Shown here in pieces: positions 1-7,621 of a stretch of DNA of 64,000 nt. The DNA comes from CAVSLM01 sp963728895. Its GTDB lineage: Bacteria; Pseudomonadota; Gammaproteobacteria; JBBQDK01. Below the pieces are notes generated by a model. The model worked only from the letters and a program-made list of their open reading frames with translations, did not search any database and had not been told where the DNA came from. The stretch covers positions 496,001-560,000 of the forward strand of contig CAVSLM010000007.1 of assembly GCA_963728895.1 (NCBI GenBank). The letters are read 5' to 3'. Numbering within the stretch: position 1 is the stretch's first letter; every line of letters starts with the position of its first letter. The position numbers were made by a program, and so were the translations under genes.

Positions 1-784
1 TACCCGGCGCGAGGTACTGCCCCGGATCGGGCACATGGCTCGCAATGCCGTCGAACGGCGCACGCACCTCAGTGCGCGCGAGATCGAGCTGCGCCTGCTC
101 GCGCGCGGCCAGCGCGGCGCGATAGTCGGGAAAGCGCTCAGCCGGCAGGTCGGCATCGCCGAGCAGCTCGGCCAGGATTTCCGCGCGCTGCTGGCGCACC
201 ACGGCGACCTGCTGGCGCGCGGTATCCAGGGTGTTGCGCGCGGTATCCAGCTCGTTTTCCGAAACCAGGCGCTGCTTGGCCAGCTGCGACCGGCGCTCCA
301 GCTCGCGCCGCGCGAAATCCGCGTTGGTCTCGGCGAGGGTAAGCTCTTCCTGCTTCTGGCGATAATTGGCCTTGAGCGCGTCGAGCCTGGTCCGTGCCGT
401 GCCAAGCCCGGCCTCAGCCCTGGCCAGTGCGATGCGGTAGGAAGCGGGATCGATGCGGAACAACACCTCGCCCTGCCGCACGTGCTGGTTCTCCACCACG
501 TCGACGTTGCGGATGGTGCCGCCCACCTCCGCGCTCAACGCCACCACGTGCGCGTTGACGTAGGCGTTGTCCGTGCCCACGTAGCGCCCCGTCGTCAGCA
601 GGTAATAGGCGCCTGCCAGCAGCAGCACCAGCGGACCCAGCGCCAACAGCCAGCCTCGCAGGTGCCGGCGGCGCGCTGCCGGCGCCTGCGCCGTGGCTGA
701 CTGCTCCGGTGCCTGTGTGGCGTCCGGCTGGGTCTCGCGCACGGGCGCGAGGGGCAGTTCTCTGACCTTGTGTCCTTCGGACAT
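1..784 (-). CDS. emrA: HlyD/EmrA-type membrane fusion protein (3' end beyond window)
   Basis: Reading the minus strand from the ATG at 784 gives an open frame that runs off the left edge (261 residues visible). It is the periplasmic adaptor of a tripartite multidrug exporter of the EmrAB type. A Pro/Ala-rich cytoplasmic N-terminus is followed by one membrane helix (about residues 46-64), then the first biotinyl-lipoyl half (YVGTDNAYVNAHV, around 68-80, the EmrA hallmark), a long coiled-coil hairpin (about 115-235) and the start of the second lipoyl half (VRAPFDG, about 240-246). The start lies 8 bases after the marR-family stop, with a GGAG just before that stop, so the two are co-transcribed and probably translationally coupled. 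An emrB-like major facilitator gene is expected further left but is not visible. Family assignment is firm; the drug substrate is unknown. Confidence 0.9.
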   Translation of the reverse strand, partial: MSEGHKVRELPLAPVRETQPDATQAPEQSATAQAPAARRRHLRGWLLALGPLVLLLAGAYYLLTTGRYVGTDNAYVNAHVVALSAEVGGTIRNVDVVENQHVRQGEVLFRIDPASYRIALARAEAGLGTARTRLDALKANYRQKQEELTLAETNADFARRELERRSQLAKQRLVSENELDTARNTLDTARQQVAVVRQQRAEILAELLGDADLPAERFPDYRAALAAREQAQLDLARTEVRAPFDGIASHVPDPGQYLAPG

Positions 785-792
785 TTTGCCGT

Positions 793-1260
793 TCACTCCG
801 CCTGCATCTGCGCGGCTTCGTCGCCTGCCGCCTCGGCCGCCAGCAAGTTGTGCTTCATGAGCGAGAGTGCATCGATGAGCTGGCGCCGGGCCGCCGCGGG
901 AATTCCTGCAGTCGCTTCGGCACGCGTCTGCGCCGCCAACGCCCGCACTTCCTCGAGCAGCGGCTGTGCCCGCTCTGTCAGCCGCAGCCGGCAGGCACGG
1001 CGGTCGGTGGGGTCCGACTCGCGCACCACCCAGCCCGATTCCTGCATCCTGTCGACGAGACGACCCAGAGTGATGGGCCGTACCTCGAGGAGGTCCGCCA
1101 GTGCCGTCTGGCTCACGCCCTCATGCCGCGCGAGATAGGACAGCGCGCGCCATTGCGCCTGCGTCAGTCCCAGGTGCCGCACGCGACGATCGAGATTGCG
1201 GCGCATCAGGCGCGTCACCTCGTGCAGGAGAAATCCGAGGTTGAGCAGGGGGTCTTGCAT
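793..1260 (-). CDS. MarR-family transcriptional regulator
   Basis: This 155-residue protein is the normal size for a MarR winged-helix dimer. The winged helix spans roughly residues 30-105, with the recognition segment SQTALADLLEVRPITLGRLVDRM and the wing motif around WVVRESDPTDRRACRLRLT (the conserved D-x-R-D/R wing). It is first in an operon with the emrA-like adaptor, the usual arrangement in which a MarR repressor (EmrR-like) senses a phenolic or hydrophobic drug and releases its own operon. A sigma70-like promoter and a perfect inverted repeat lie directly upstream, consistent with autoregulation. The ATG at 1260 is the only sensible start; no strong ribosome-binding site precedes it. 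Ligand is unknown. Confidence 0.93.
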   Translation of the reverse strand: MQDPLLNLGFLLHEVTRLMRRNLDRRVRHLGLTQAQWRALSYLARHEGVSQTALADLLEVRPITLGRLVDRMQESGWVVRESDPTDRRACRLRLTERAQPLLEEVRALAAQTRAEATAGIPAAARRQLIDALSLMKHNLLAAEAAGDEAAQMQAE

Positions 1261-1290
1261 GCCCGGTATCGCTTACAGGAAGCCATTAAC

Positions 1291-1330
1291 TAAGTACTAC
1301 TTATTATAAGCTATACTTCACATCTTTCAA
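1291..1330 (-). promoter_or_regulatory. Promoter and MarR-type operator of the marR-emrA operon
   Basis: On the minus strand a -35 TTGAAA (1325-1330), a 16-bp spacer and a consensus -10 TATAAT (1303-1308) precede the regulator. The perfect inverted repeat TAAGTA-C-TACTTA (1291-1303) begins on the last base of the -10 and covers the predicted transcription start, the expected place for a repressor site. The elements are seen directly; binding by this MarR protein is inferred. Confidence 0.75.
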
Positions 1331-1370
1331 GGGAGCGGACGGGGTGCCGGTCACACAATCTCGCAGCGAC

Positions 1371-1717
1371 GCCGGGAGCGACGCTCCCACAGGTGGGGTT
1401 GTTCGTCCTGGGCAGGACCATGATGCTCTGCGGGTGCAGGTTGGCCCTGCGGTCCTGAATGCCGGCACCGTGGGAGCGGGGCTGCGCACCGCGATTCTGC
1501 GGCGCGCCAGCGCCGCTGCCTTCGATCCCGTATGGAGCATGGCAGGAACGCGGCCCGCGGACCACATCGCGCCGCCGGGAGCGGCGCTCCCACAGGTGGG
1601 GTTGTTCGTCCTCGGCAGGACCATGATGCTCTGCGGGTGCAGGTTGGCCCTGCGGTCCTGAATGCCGGCACCGCGGAAGCGGGGCTGTGCACCGCGATTC
1701 TGCGGCGCGCAGCGCCG
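1371..1717. repeat. Two direct copies of a ~145-bp intergenic repeat
   Basis: Copy 1 is about 1371-1515 and copy 2 about 1574-1717, offset by 203 bp and nearly identical over most of their length. Each begins with a short dyad (GGGAGCGACGCTCCC in copy 1, with G for A in copy 2) and contains the same internal block and a GCGCGC-rich end. Related sequence recurs at about 37985-38310. Nothing between 1331 and 1747 looks coding; open frames here are read through the repeats. Confidence 0.8.
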
Positions 1718-1747
1718 CCCGGGTCGCACGGGCGGGGGTGGCAGCGT

Positions 1748-2446
1748 TCAGACCTTCTCACGCCGCTTGGATGTCTTTCCGATCTCTTCCAGCGAAATGC
1801 CCGTCGCGCCCAACTCGATCTGCTGTTGCACGGGCTTGATCACGAAAATCCGGTGGCCGTTGACCATGGCCGAAACATCCGACCCGGTTCCCTTCAGGTC
1901 ATGCAGGAAAACCGCGAGCACATGAAGCGCCACGAGGTAGCCGATGACCACAGCCCCTGCGCCATGCCAGTCGGCGAGCGATCTGCCGGCGATCAGATAC
2001 GGAGCGTCGGTGACCACGCCGCTCAAAGCCTGCAGCGCAAGCAGCAGCAACAGGACGAGATAGACCGGTTGCCAGAGCGGGTTGTGCGCATACCAGCCGG
2101 GAAGCTGCCAGCGCCCGAAGCTGAGATAGAAGCGCAGCATGTCGAGCATGGCGCCGACCTGCTCCCTGCGCGGAATCAGCGCCGTCCACGACCCCGGCCC
2201 GCGGTCGAAGAACAACAGATGAAGGCGCAGCAGCAAACCCCCGATCAGGGCGTACGCCGCAAGATAGTGGAAGTCGCGGGAGGCGTCCTGGAATTCGACG
2301 ACGCTTTCCAGCAACCACCCGGTGGCGAGCAGCAACAGGGTGGAGAAGGCCATCAGCCAGTGCGACAGGCGCAGCAGACCGCTCCAGACTGGCACCCGTT
2401 GGACAGTCGTCGATTTGGGCATTGCCCGGTCGCGCTCCGATTTCAT
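1748..2446 (-). CDS. Cytochrome b561/HydC-like membrane di-heme protein
   Basis: The 232-residue product has four hydrophobic segments (around residues 23-45, 62-78, 125-145 and 160-182) carrying histidines in membrane context (LRLSHWLMAFSTLLLLATGW, FHYLAAYALIGGLLLRLHLLF, DWHGAGAVVIGYLVALHVLAVFLHD). This is the layout of the cytochrome b561/Ni,Fe-hydrogenase b-subunit superfamily, which passes electrons between quinol and a partner redox protein. A charged C-terminal tail follows. No partner (hydrogenase, molybdoenzyme or c-type cytochrome) is adjacent, so the electron acceptor cannot be named. Start is uncertain: ATG at 2446 or the ATG eight codons later; neither has a strong ribosome-binding site. 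Confidence 0.85.
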   Translation of the reverse strand: MKSERDRAMPKSTTVQRVPVWSGLLRLSHWLMAFSTLLLLATGWLLESVVEFQDASRDFHYLAAYALIGGLLLRLHLLFFDRGPGSWTALIPRREQVGAMLDMLRFYLSFGRWQLPGWYAHNPLWQPVYLVLLLLLALQALSGVVTDAPYLIAGRSLADWHGAGAVVIGYLVALHVLAVFLHDLKGTGSDVSAMVNGHRIFVIKPVQQQIELGATGISLEEIGKTSKRREKV

Positions 2447-2670
2447 ACCGCCCGGCGACCTGGATCGCGCACGCCGGTACCTCGTTCATCTCCGGATGAT
2501 GCCGCGAGCCCCGGCGCGTACCGATGGAGCCGGCACTCGATCAAGCGTGCCCCGATCCTCGACAGAGCGTCACGAGCGCCGGACTGCCCGAACAGGCGGG
2601 CGTCCGGACCGGCGCACACAGTGCTGCAAAGTCCCTGCGGGGCAGGCACTGTAGCACGATGGCGATTTCG

Positions 2671-2705
2671 CCAGCTCGCGGGATGCTGGTGAGATTTCCG
2701 GGCTA
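2671..2705 (+). repeat. Solo right end of the MITE-like repeat family
   Basis: The block ends with GGTGAGATTTCCGGGCTA (2688-2705), the terminal sequence of the element found in full at 60807-61065. The preceding CCAGCTCGCGGGATGCT also matches the inner edge of that element. Its last bases supply the TAG stop of the downstream minus-strand gene. The 2447-2670 stretch to its left shows no gene. Confidence 0.75.
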
Positions 2706-3053
2706 GTGATGATCACCGTGCCAATGGCGCTCCGACCGGCCGCGGTCATGCCAGCCGCGTCCACCGTCGCGATAATAGATGCGCGGTGCCGGCTGATAGT
2801 AACGCTCGATGATCACCGGCGGCGGTGCATAGCGTTCCACGATGACCGGCGGGGCCGCGTCGTAGCGCTCCACCACGACGGGACCCGGACTGTATGCAGG
2901 ATAGTACGGCGCGCCGAGGATGGTCGCGCCGATGATTCCTCCGACCACACCGCCGAGCAGGGCATCGCCTCCGCGGTCGCCATGCGCCAGGGCCAACGGC
3001 GAGGCGCTTGCCAAAACCGCACAGGTACCCAGGACGAGCAATGTCTTCTTCAT
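2703..3053 (-). CDS. Small secreted glycine-zipper protein with PPVIVERY repeats
   Basis: The product (116 residues from the preferred start) has a signal peptide (MKKTLLVLGTCAVLASASPLALA), a glycine zipper (about residues 29-47, GGVVGGIIGATILG), three imperfect proline/valine repeats of the type PPVIVERY, and an Arg/His-rich C-terminus ending HGDHH. It is an exported or outer-membrane-associated small protein; I know of no assigned function for this combination. I choose the ATG at 3053 because GAGGTG sits at proper spacing before it; a GTG three codons upstream overlaps that ribosome-binding site. The TAG stop is contributed by the adjoining repeat element, so the end of the protein may have been set by an insertion. 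Confidence 0.7.
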   Translation of the reverse strand: MKKTLLVLGTCAVLASASPLALAHGDRGGDALLGGVVGGIIGATILGAPYYPAYSPGPVVVERYDAAPPVIVERYAPPPVIIERYYQPAPRIYYRDGGRGWHDRGRSERHWHGDHH

Positions 3054-3062
3054 CTGTTTCAC

Positions 3063-3894
3063 CTCATTACCTCGATTGCGATCCCCAATGCCGGCCCGCA
3101 GAACACGCGGGCCTGCACTCCTTCAGCGTCAAGACTAAGCCCGTACAGCTGAACGCCTGCTGAACACCGCAGCCAAGATCGGGGTCGGTGACAAACGAGA
3201 AGTATCCCGCCGCGCGCTGCATACATGAGGCGCGCGGAGTGATCGCGAGGCGGGATGCCGCCATGCGGTCGCGGCGCCGGCAACCGTGCTCCGGACGCTT
3301 TCATCCGGGCCGCCTGTGCGATCGACCACCCGCCGCACAACGCGCAGCTTGTCCGGCAACCGCAACAGCAAGCACCTTGTTGTGTCCGCGCATGGGATGG
3401 ACGCCGGCCCTGGGACGGCTGAAGTGCGCCAGCAGCAGATCGGCGATAGCGGTGCGGGTGTGGGAGGGGCCCAGATGCTCGGCCACGCTCAAAGCCACGC
3501 ACGCGATTGCCCCGCCCGGTCATCTCTCCGGCGAATTGCCGCTCGGTGCGCGATGCCAAGGCGAAGTTAGCCAGCGTATCCGCCCCGCAGAAGGCGCCCG
3601 CGGCTTCCCAGGGAGGGAAGCGAGCAGAGACAGGGCAGCTGGACACGCTCGCGATTCAGCCCTGCCGTGACCGGGACGCTGACCGCGCGCCCGTCCACGA
3701 TGACGATGCAGCGTTACGCTGCTCGAAGCGCTCTCCAGCATCCGTGCACTCCTGTCGCACCCGATCCGGTGCGCATTCCCTTGACGCCCGCGCGCAAAGC
3801 GCGCCCGGCTGCCCTTGTGGGACAGTATAGACACACACGCAATTCCACCAACGCCGACGCCGAATACAAGGCCGTCGTGCCTCGCTGCGCGAGC
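3063..3894. other. 830-bp stretch with no supportable gene
   Basis: Several overlapping open frames exist on both strands, but none shows a recognisable domain, consistent codon pattern or ribosome-binding site. A hairpin (GGCCCGC/GCGGGCC, about 3095-3115, minus-strand leader of the glycine-zipper gene) is the only structure seen. The minus-strand stretch 3301-3498 has protein-like composition and could be a decayed gene, but I cannot name it. Confidence 0.4.
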
Positions 3895-4290
3895 TCAGCG
3901 CTGGTTGAAGCTGACGCGGCCGGGCCCCATGATGGCCAATGCCAGCGCGGTGACCAGGTACATGCCCTGCAACTCCAGCGCCCAGCCTCCGTGATCGGAC
4001 AAGGTGAATAGCATCTGCCGATGCGCAAGGGAAATTGCAACGATCATGTTGATGGTGATCAGACCCGCACCCACCCGCCCGTACCAGCCGAGCAGCAGCA
4101 GCGCCGGACCCAGCACCTCGCCCAGGAATACGCCGTAGGCGAGCGCTGGCGGCAGGCCTGTACCCTCCACCATGCCAGGGATGGGACCGACGCCGTGCAG
4201 CAGCTTGCCCACACCGTGCAGCCCGATCAGGACGCTCAGCACGATGCGCAGGAGCAGCTTGCCGATGTCGTCTGCCGTGGTCGGATTCAT
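3895..4290 (-). CDS. DoxX family membrane protein
   Basis: The 131-residue protein has four membrane helices (about residues 10-28, 48-69, 73-90 and 108-121), with the DoxX-type first helix LLRIVLSVLIGLHGVGKLLHG and the short loop GMVEGTGLPPALAYGVFLGEVLGPALLLLG. DoxX/YphA-like proteins are small integral membrane proteins, some associated with quinol oxidases or redox stress; the exact role here is not predictable. The frame is open further upstream, but the ATG at 4290 has GGAG about 12 bases before it and gives the family length. It is transcribed divergently from pldA, with about 215 bp between. Confidence 0.87.
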   Translation of the reverse strand: MNPTTADDIGKLLLRIVLSVLIGLHGVGKLLHGVGPIPGMVEGTGLPPALAYGVFLGEVLGPALLLLGWYGRVGAGLITINMIVAISLAHRQMLFTLSDHGGWALELQGMYLVTALALAIMGPGRVSFNQR

Positions 4291-4506
4291 CTGGAGGTTC
4301 TCCGCATGTGGTAGGGAAGCATCAGCATGCCCTTCGCCTCGGCTTTCGTAAACCGCCGCGCTCGCTGCAGGCAGACCGCTGCCTGCAGCGTCACACGCGC
4401 TCCCGGTGAGCGCCTGTCGGCGGCGCTGGAATCGAGCGCGGGGGATGCCCGCTGGACACCTGCCGGGCCCGCGACTAGGCTCGAATTGAACCCAAGGGGA
4501 ATCTCC

Positions 4507-5526
4507 TTGAGCAACCGCATCGCCAGGCTGCTCGGAGCCGTGTTTGTGTGTGCGGCTGCAGCGACCCATGCGCAAACGCCAACCCTGCAGGAATGCATGG
4601 TCATGGAGGACGATGCCGCCCGCCTGCGTTGTTACGATGCCGCGGCAGGACGGGCCGTTCCTGCGGAGCAGGAAGGCGCGCCGGCGGCGACGCCATCCGC
4701 GGCGGCACCAGTGTCGCCGCTGACCGAGGAGCCCTCGGCGCTGGCGCGACGCTGGGAGCTGGAGGAGCGCGCCCGCCGCGAGCGGTTCGCCCTCTCACCG
4801 CACCTGCCCAACTATTTTCTGCCCGCAACCTATCTCACCAGTCCCAACGATGCCGTGTACCGCGGCACCGGCAGCACGTCGGACCTCGAGCACGTCGAGG
4901 CCAAATTCCAGATCAGCTTCAAGGTGAAGTTGTGGAACGGAGTATTCGGCGTGCCGGTCAGCGGCTGGTTCGCCTACACCCAGCTGGCACTCTGGCAGCT
5001 CTACAACAGCAAGCGCTCTTCGCCATTTCGCGAAACCGACTACCAGCCCGAGCTGCTGCTCGCCGTGCCCGTCGATTATCAACTGCCGGGCCTGCGCCTG
5101 CGCGCATTCACCATCGGCCTGAACCATCAGTCCAATGGTCAGGGCGGTTTGCTGTCGCGCAGCTGGAACCGCGTCACTGCCGCGGCGCTGTTGGAGCACG
5201 GCAATCTGGCACTCACCGTCCAGGGCTGGTACCGAATCCCTGAAGACCCGGCCGACGACGACAATCCCGACATCGAGGACTATGTGGGCCGCGCCCAGGT
5301 GGTCGCCGCATACAAGAACGGGAATCAGACCTATGCCCTCACCGCGCGCGACAATCTCGATTTCTCCACCAACCGCGGATCGATCCAGCTCGATTGGACC
5401 TTCCCGCTGCTGCATAACCTGAAGGGTTACGTGCAGTACTTCGGGGGCTACGGGGAAACGCTGATCGACTACAACCACGTCAATCATCGCATCGGCTTCG
5501 GGGTGATGCTGACCGACTGGCTGTAG
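4507..5526 (+). CDS. pldA: Outer membrane phospholipase A (OMPLA)
   Basis: OMPLA is a 12-stranded outer-membrane barrel that hydrolyses phospholipids misplaced in the outer leaflet. The active-site block is visible: FTIGLNHQSNGQGG contains the catalytic His and Ser (H-x-S-N-G), and SRSWNR the supporting Asn. The conserved C-terminal strands end LKGYVQYFGGYGET...HRIGFGVMLTDWL. From the TTG at 4507, which has AAGGGG at good spacing, the product is 339 residues with a signal peptide (RIARLLGAVFVCAAAATHAQ) and a Cys pair (QECMVMEDDAARLRCYD) near the mature N-terminus; this extension is longer than in the E. coli enzyme. The frame is open further upstream without a signal sequence, so TTG is preferred. 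Confidence 0.9.
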   Translation: MSNRIARLLGAVFVCAAAATHAQTPTLQECMVMEDDAARLRCYDAAAGRAVPAEQEGAPAATPSAAAPVSPLTEEPSALARRWELEERARRERFALSPHLPNYFLPATYLTSPNDAVYRGTGSTSDLEHVEAKFQISFKVKLWNGVFGVPVSGWFAYTQLALWQLYNSKRSSPFRETDYQPELLLAVPVDYQLPGLRLRAFTIGLNHQSNGQGGLLSRSWNRVTAAALLEHGNLALTVQGWYRIPEDPADDDNPDIEDYVGRAQVVAAYKNGNQTYALTARDNLDFSTNRGSIQLDWTFPLLHNLKGYVQYFGGYGETLIDYNHVNHRIGFGVMLTDWL

Positions 5527-5563
5527 CGGGCGGCACGCCGCAGACTGGGTGGCAGCCTGGCGG

Positions 5564-5592
5564 TTGGCACCCCGGCGCAAGGCCCTTAGAAT
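5564..5592 (+). promoter_or_regulatory. Probable sigma70 promoter of regBA
   Basis: TTGGCA (5564-5569), a 17-bp spacer and TAGAAT (5587-5592) sit 33 bases before the regB GTG start. The hexamers and spacing are seen directly; use in vivo is inferred. Confidence 0.5.
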
Positions 5593-5625
5593 GGCGAGGG
5601 ACCCCGAGCAGGCGATTTTCTTCCG

Positions 5626-6873
5626 GTGCTCTCCTCCAACACCCTCAACCTGCGGCGCCTGCTGCGCCTGCGTACGGTCTCCCTGCTGGCGCAGGGCGCG
5701 GTGATCTGGCTGGCCGTCGCCAGCCTGCACATGGCGCTTCCGCTCGCGCCGCTGGCGCTGATCCTGGCCGGCCTGGCGGCGCTGACCGCGCTCGCCTGGC
5801 GGCGACTGGGCAGCGCGCGACCCGTGAGCGACGGGGAGCTCTTCATGCAGCTGGTGGTGGACGTCGCGGCGCTCACTGCGGCGCTCTATCTCACTGGCGG
5901 CTGGACCAATCCACTGGTCCTGCTGTACTTCCTGCCCATCACCATTGCGGCGGCGGCACTGCCGAGCGGCTACACCTGGTCCGTCGCGGGGCTGACGGCG
6001 GCCTGTTACACGCTGCTGGTGTTCCGCAATGTGCCGCTGCCCCACGCCCACACCCACGGTGACTTCGGCCTGCATGTGACCGGCATGTGGATCGGTTTCG
6101 TGCTGAGCGCGGGGCTGATCGCCTTCTTTGTCGCGCGCATGGGACAGGCGCTGCGCGAACAGGACCGCATGCTGGCCGAGCTGCGCGAGAACGAGCTGCG
6201 CAATGAACGATTGCTGGCGCTGGCCAGTCTCGCGGCGGGGGCGGCCCACGAGCTCGGGACACCGCTCGCGACGCTGGCGGTGCTGGTCGGCGAGCTGGAG
6301 CGCGATGCGCAGGCGCCCGGCGGGATGCTGCGCATCATGCGCACCCAGATCTCACGCTGCAAGGAGATCCTCTCCACGCTGACGGCCGCCGGTGGCCAAC
6401 GCCGGGCGGAGAGCGGCTCGCGCGTCGCGCTCGACGAGTACCTGCAGGACCTTTTTTCCCGCTGGCGCGAGATGCGCCCCGGCATCTACGCCGAGGTGCG
6501 CCTGCGCGGCACGTGCCCGGCGCCGCAGATCGTGGCCGACGAGACGCTCGGACAGGCGATTCTGAACGTGCTCAACAACGCCGCGGACGCATCACCCGAC
6601 AACGTGGAAGTCGAGGCGTCATGGAACAACGAGCTGCTGAGCGTCGCTGTCAGTGACCGCGGTGCAGGCTTCGCTGCGCCCCCCGCGCAGCAGGACGCTG
6701 CGGCAACATCCTTCGGCACCAAGGACCCGGCGCAGGGACTGGGGCTGGGACTGTTCCTCACCCAGGCCACCCTGCAGCGCCTCAACGGTGCCCTGCGCCT
6801 CGCCAACCGCCCGGACGGCGGTGCGCGCTGCTCGCTGACTCTGCCACTGCAGCCGTTGCGGGTTCCGGCATGA
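5626..6873 (+). CDS. regB: RegB/PrrB-type redox sensor histidine kinase
   Basis: The 415-residue protein has six N-terminal membrane segments (residues 18-175) with the RegB quinone-binding signature GGWTNP (91-96), then a dimerisation/phosphoacceptor domain with H-box AAGAAHELGTPLATL (His208) and a complete ATPase domain (N-box LNVLNNAADAS, G1 DRGAGF, G2 GLGLGLFL). RegB-type kinases sense the redox state of the quinone pool and drive global control of energy metabolism. Cys245 lies 37 residues after the His, close to where the redox-active cysteine of Rhodobacter RegB sits, so cysteine-based sensing may also operate (inference). The start is GTG; its stop overlaps the regA start by four bases (ATGA), showing a tight operon. 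Confidence 0.93.
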   Translation: MLSSNTLNLRRLLRLRTVSLLAQGAVIWLAVASLHMALPLAPLALILAGLAALTALAWRRLGSARPVSDGELFMQLVVDVAALTAALYLTGGWTNPLVLLYFLPITIAAAALPSGYTWSVAGLTAACYTLLVFRNVPLPHAHTHGDFGLHVTGMWIGFVLSAGLIAFFVARMGQALREQDRMLAELRENELRNERLLALASLAAGAAHELGTPLATLAVLVGELERDAQAPGGMLRIMRTQISRCKEILSTLTAAGGQRRAESGSRVALDEYLQDLFSRWREMRPGIYAEVRLRGTCPAPQIVADETLGQAILNVLNNAADASPDNVEVEASWNNELLSVAVSDRGAGFAAPPAQQDAAATSFGTKDPAQGLGLGLFLTQATLQRLNGALRLANRPDGGARCSLTLPLQPLRVPA

Positions 6874-7460
6874 GACATGAGGACCTGGAGGTCGAGGATC
6901 AGCAGGCGGTTGCATGCAGCACCGAAGCTCCGAGCCTGCTGCTGGTCGACGACGAGCCAACGTTCTGCGATGTGCTCGGGGCGGCGCTGCGTGCCCGCGG
7001 CTTTGCCGTGCGCGTCGCCCATGACGTTGCCGAGGGTCGTCGCCTCGCTGAACAGGAGCCGCCGGAGCATGCAGCGGTGGATCTGCGCATGCCGGGTCCG
7101 TCGGGACTTTCCCTGGTGCAGCATCTCAAGGCACTCGATCCGAACACACGCATCGTGGTGCTGACCGGCTATGCCAGCATCGCCACCGCCGTGGAGGCGA
7201 TCAAGCTGGGCGCCGTGCACTATCTGACCAAGCCCGTCGACGCCGACGAGGTGGTCGCTGCATTCGCGCGCACCGACGGCGACAGCTCCGTCCCCGTGCT
7301 CGACCGGCCGCTGTCGGTGACGCGCGCGGAGTGGGAGTACATCCAGCGGGCGCTGACCGAATGCGGGGGAAACATCTCGGAGACTGCGCGCCGCCTGGGC
7401 ATGCACCGCCGCACCCTGCAGCGCAAGCTCGGCAAGCGCCCTTCCGGTCTGGGCGACTGA
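6870..7460 (+). CDS. regA: RegA/PrrA-type response regulator
   Basis: This 196-residue regulator has a receiver domain (about residues 20-138, acidic pocket DDE, conserved VDLRMPGPSGL and KPVD) joined to a Fis-type helix-turn-helix (ALTECGGNISETARRLGMHRRTLQRKLGKR, about 160-190), the compact RegA architecture without an AAA domain. The HTH sequence is the very conserved RegA recognition element. Together with RegB it should control redox-dependent genes; soxXA, the cytochrome b protein or respiratory genes in this genome are candidate targets, but no site was identified. The linker is rich in Asp/Ser rather than the usual proline run. A GC palindrome follows 10 bases after the stop. Confidence 0.95.
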   Translation: MRHEDLEVEDQQAVACSTEAPSLLLVDDEPTFCDVLGAALRARGFAVRVAHDVAEGRRLAEQEPPEHAAVDLRMPGPSGLSLVQHLKALDPNTRIVVLTGYASIATAVEAIKLGAVHYLTKPVDADEVVAAFARTDGDSSVPVLDRPLSVTRAEWEYIQRALTECGGNISETARRLGMHRRTLQRKLGKRPSGLGD

Positions 7461-7470
7461 GCGCTGCCGC

Positions 7471-7488
7471 GAGCGCCGGCCGGCGCTC
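7471..7488 (+). terminator. Hairpin after regBA
   Basis: The 18-base perfect palindrome GAGCGCCGGCCGGCGCTC follows the regA stop, between convergent regA and acr3. No U-tract follows, so this is a stable stem that may aid termination rather than a classic intrinsic terminator. Confidence 0.45.
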
Positions 7489-7563
7489 GTAGGGGCGGCT
7501 CGCAGACCACCCCTGCAATCTTCAGCGCGTCGTGCCCACCGTCACCTTTCGGTCAGCCCGATA

Positions 7564-7603
7564 TCAGCCCGGAAATCTCACCAGCATCCCGGGAGCTGGG
7601 AGA
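7564..7603 (-). repeat. Solo MITE-like end in reverse orientation
   Basis: CAGCCCGGAAATCTCACC followed by AGCATCCCGGGAGCTGG is the reverse complement of the right end of the element at 60807-61065 (CCAGCTCCCGGGATGCT + GGTGAGATTTCCGGGCTA). It lies between the convergent regA and acr3 genes, just past the acr3 stop. The internal part of the element is missing. Confidence 0.7.
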
Positions 7604-7621
7604 TTCCCGGGCCGGCATCCC

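Noticed and set aside
3059..3646. 195-codon minus-strand gene upstream of the glycine-zipper gene
   Set aside because: Cys/Arg/Gly-rich translation without domain or ribosome-binding site, running through the downstream gene's leader.
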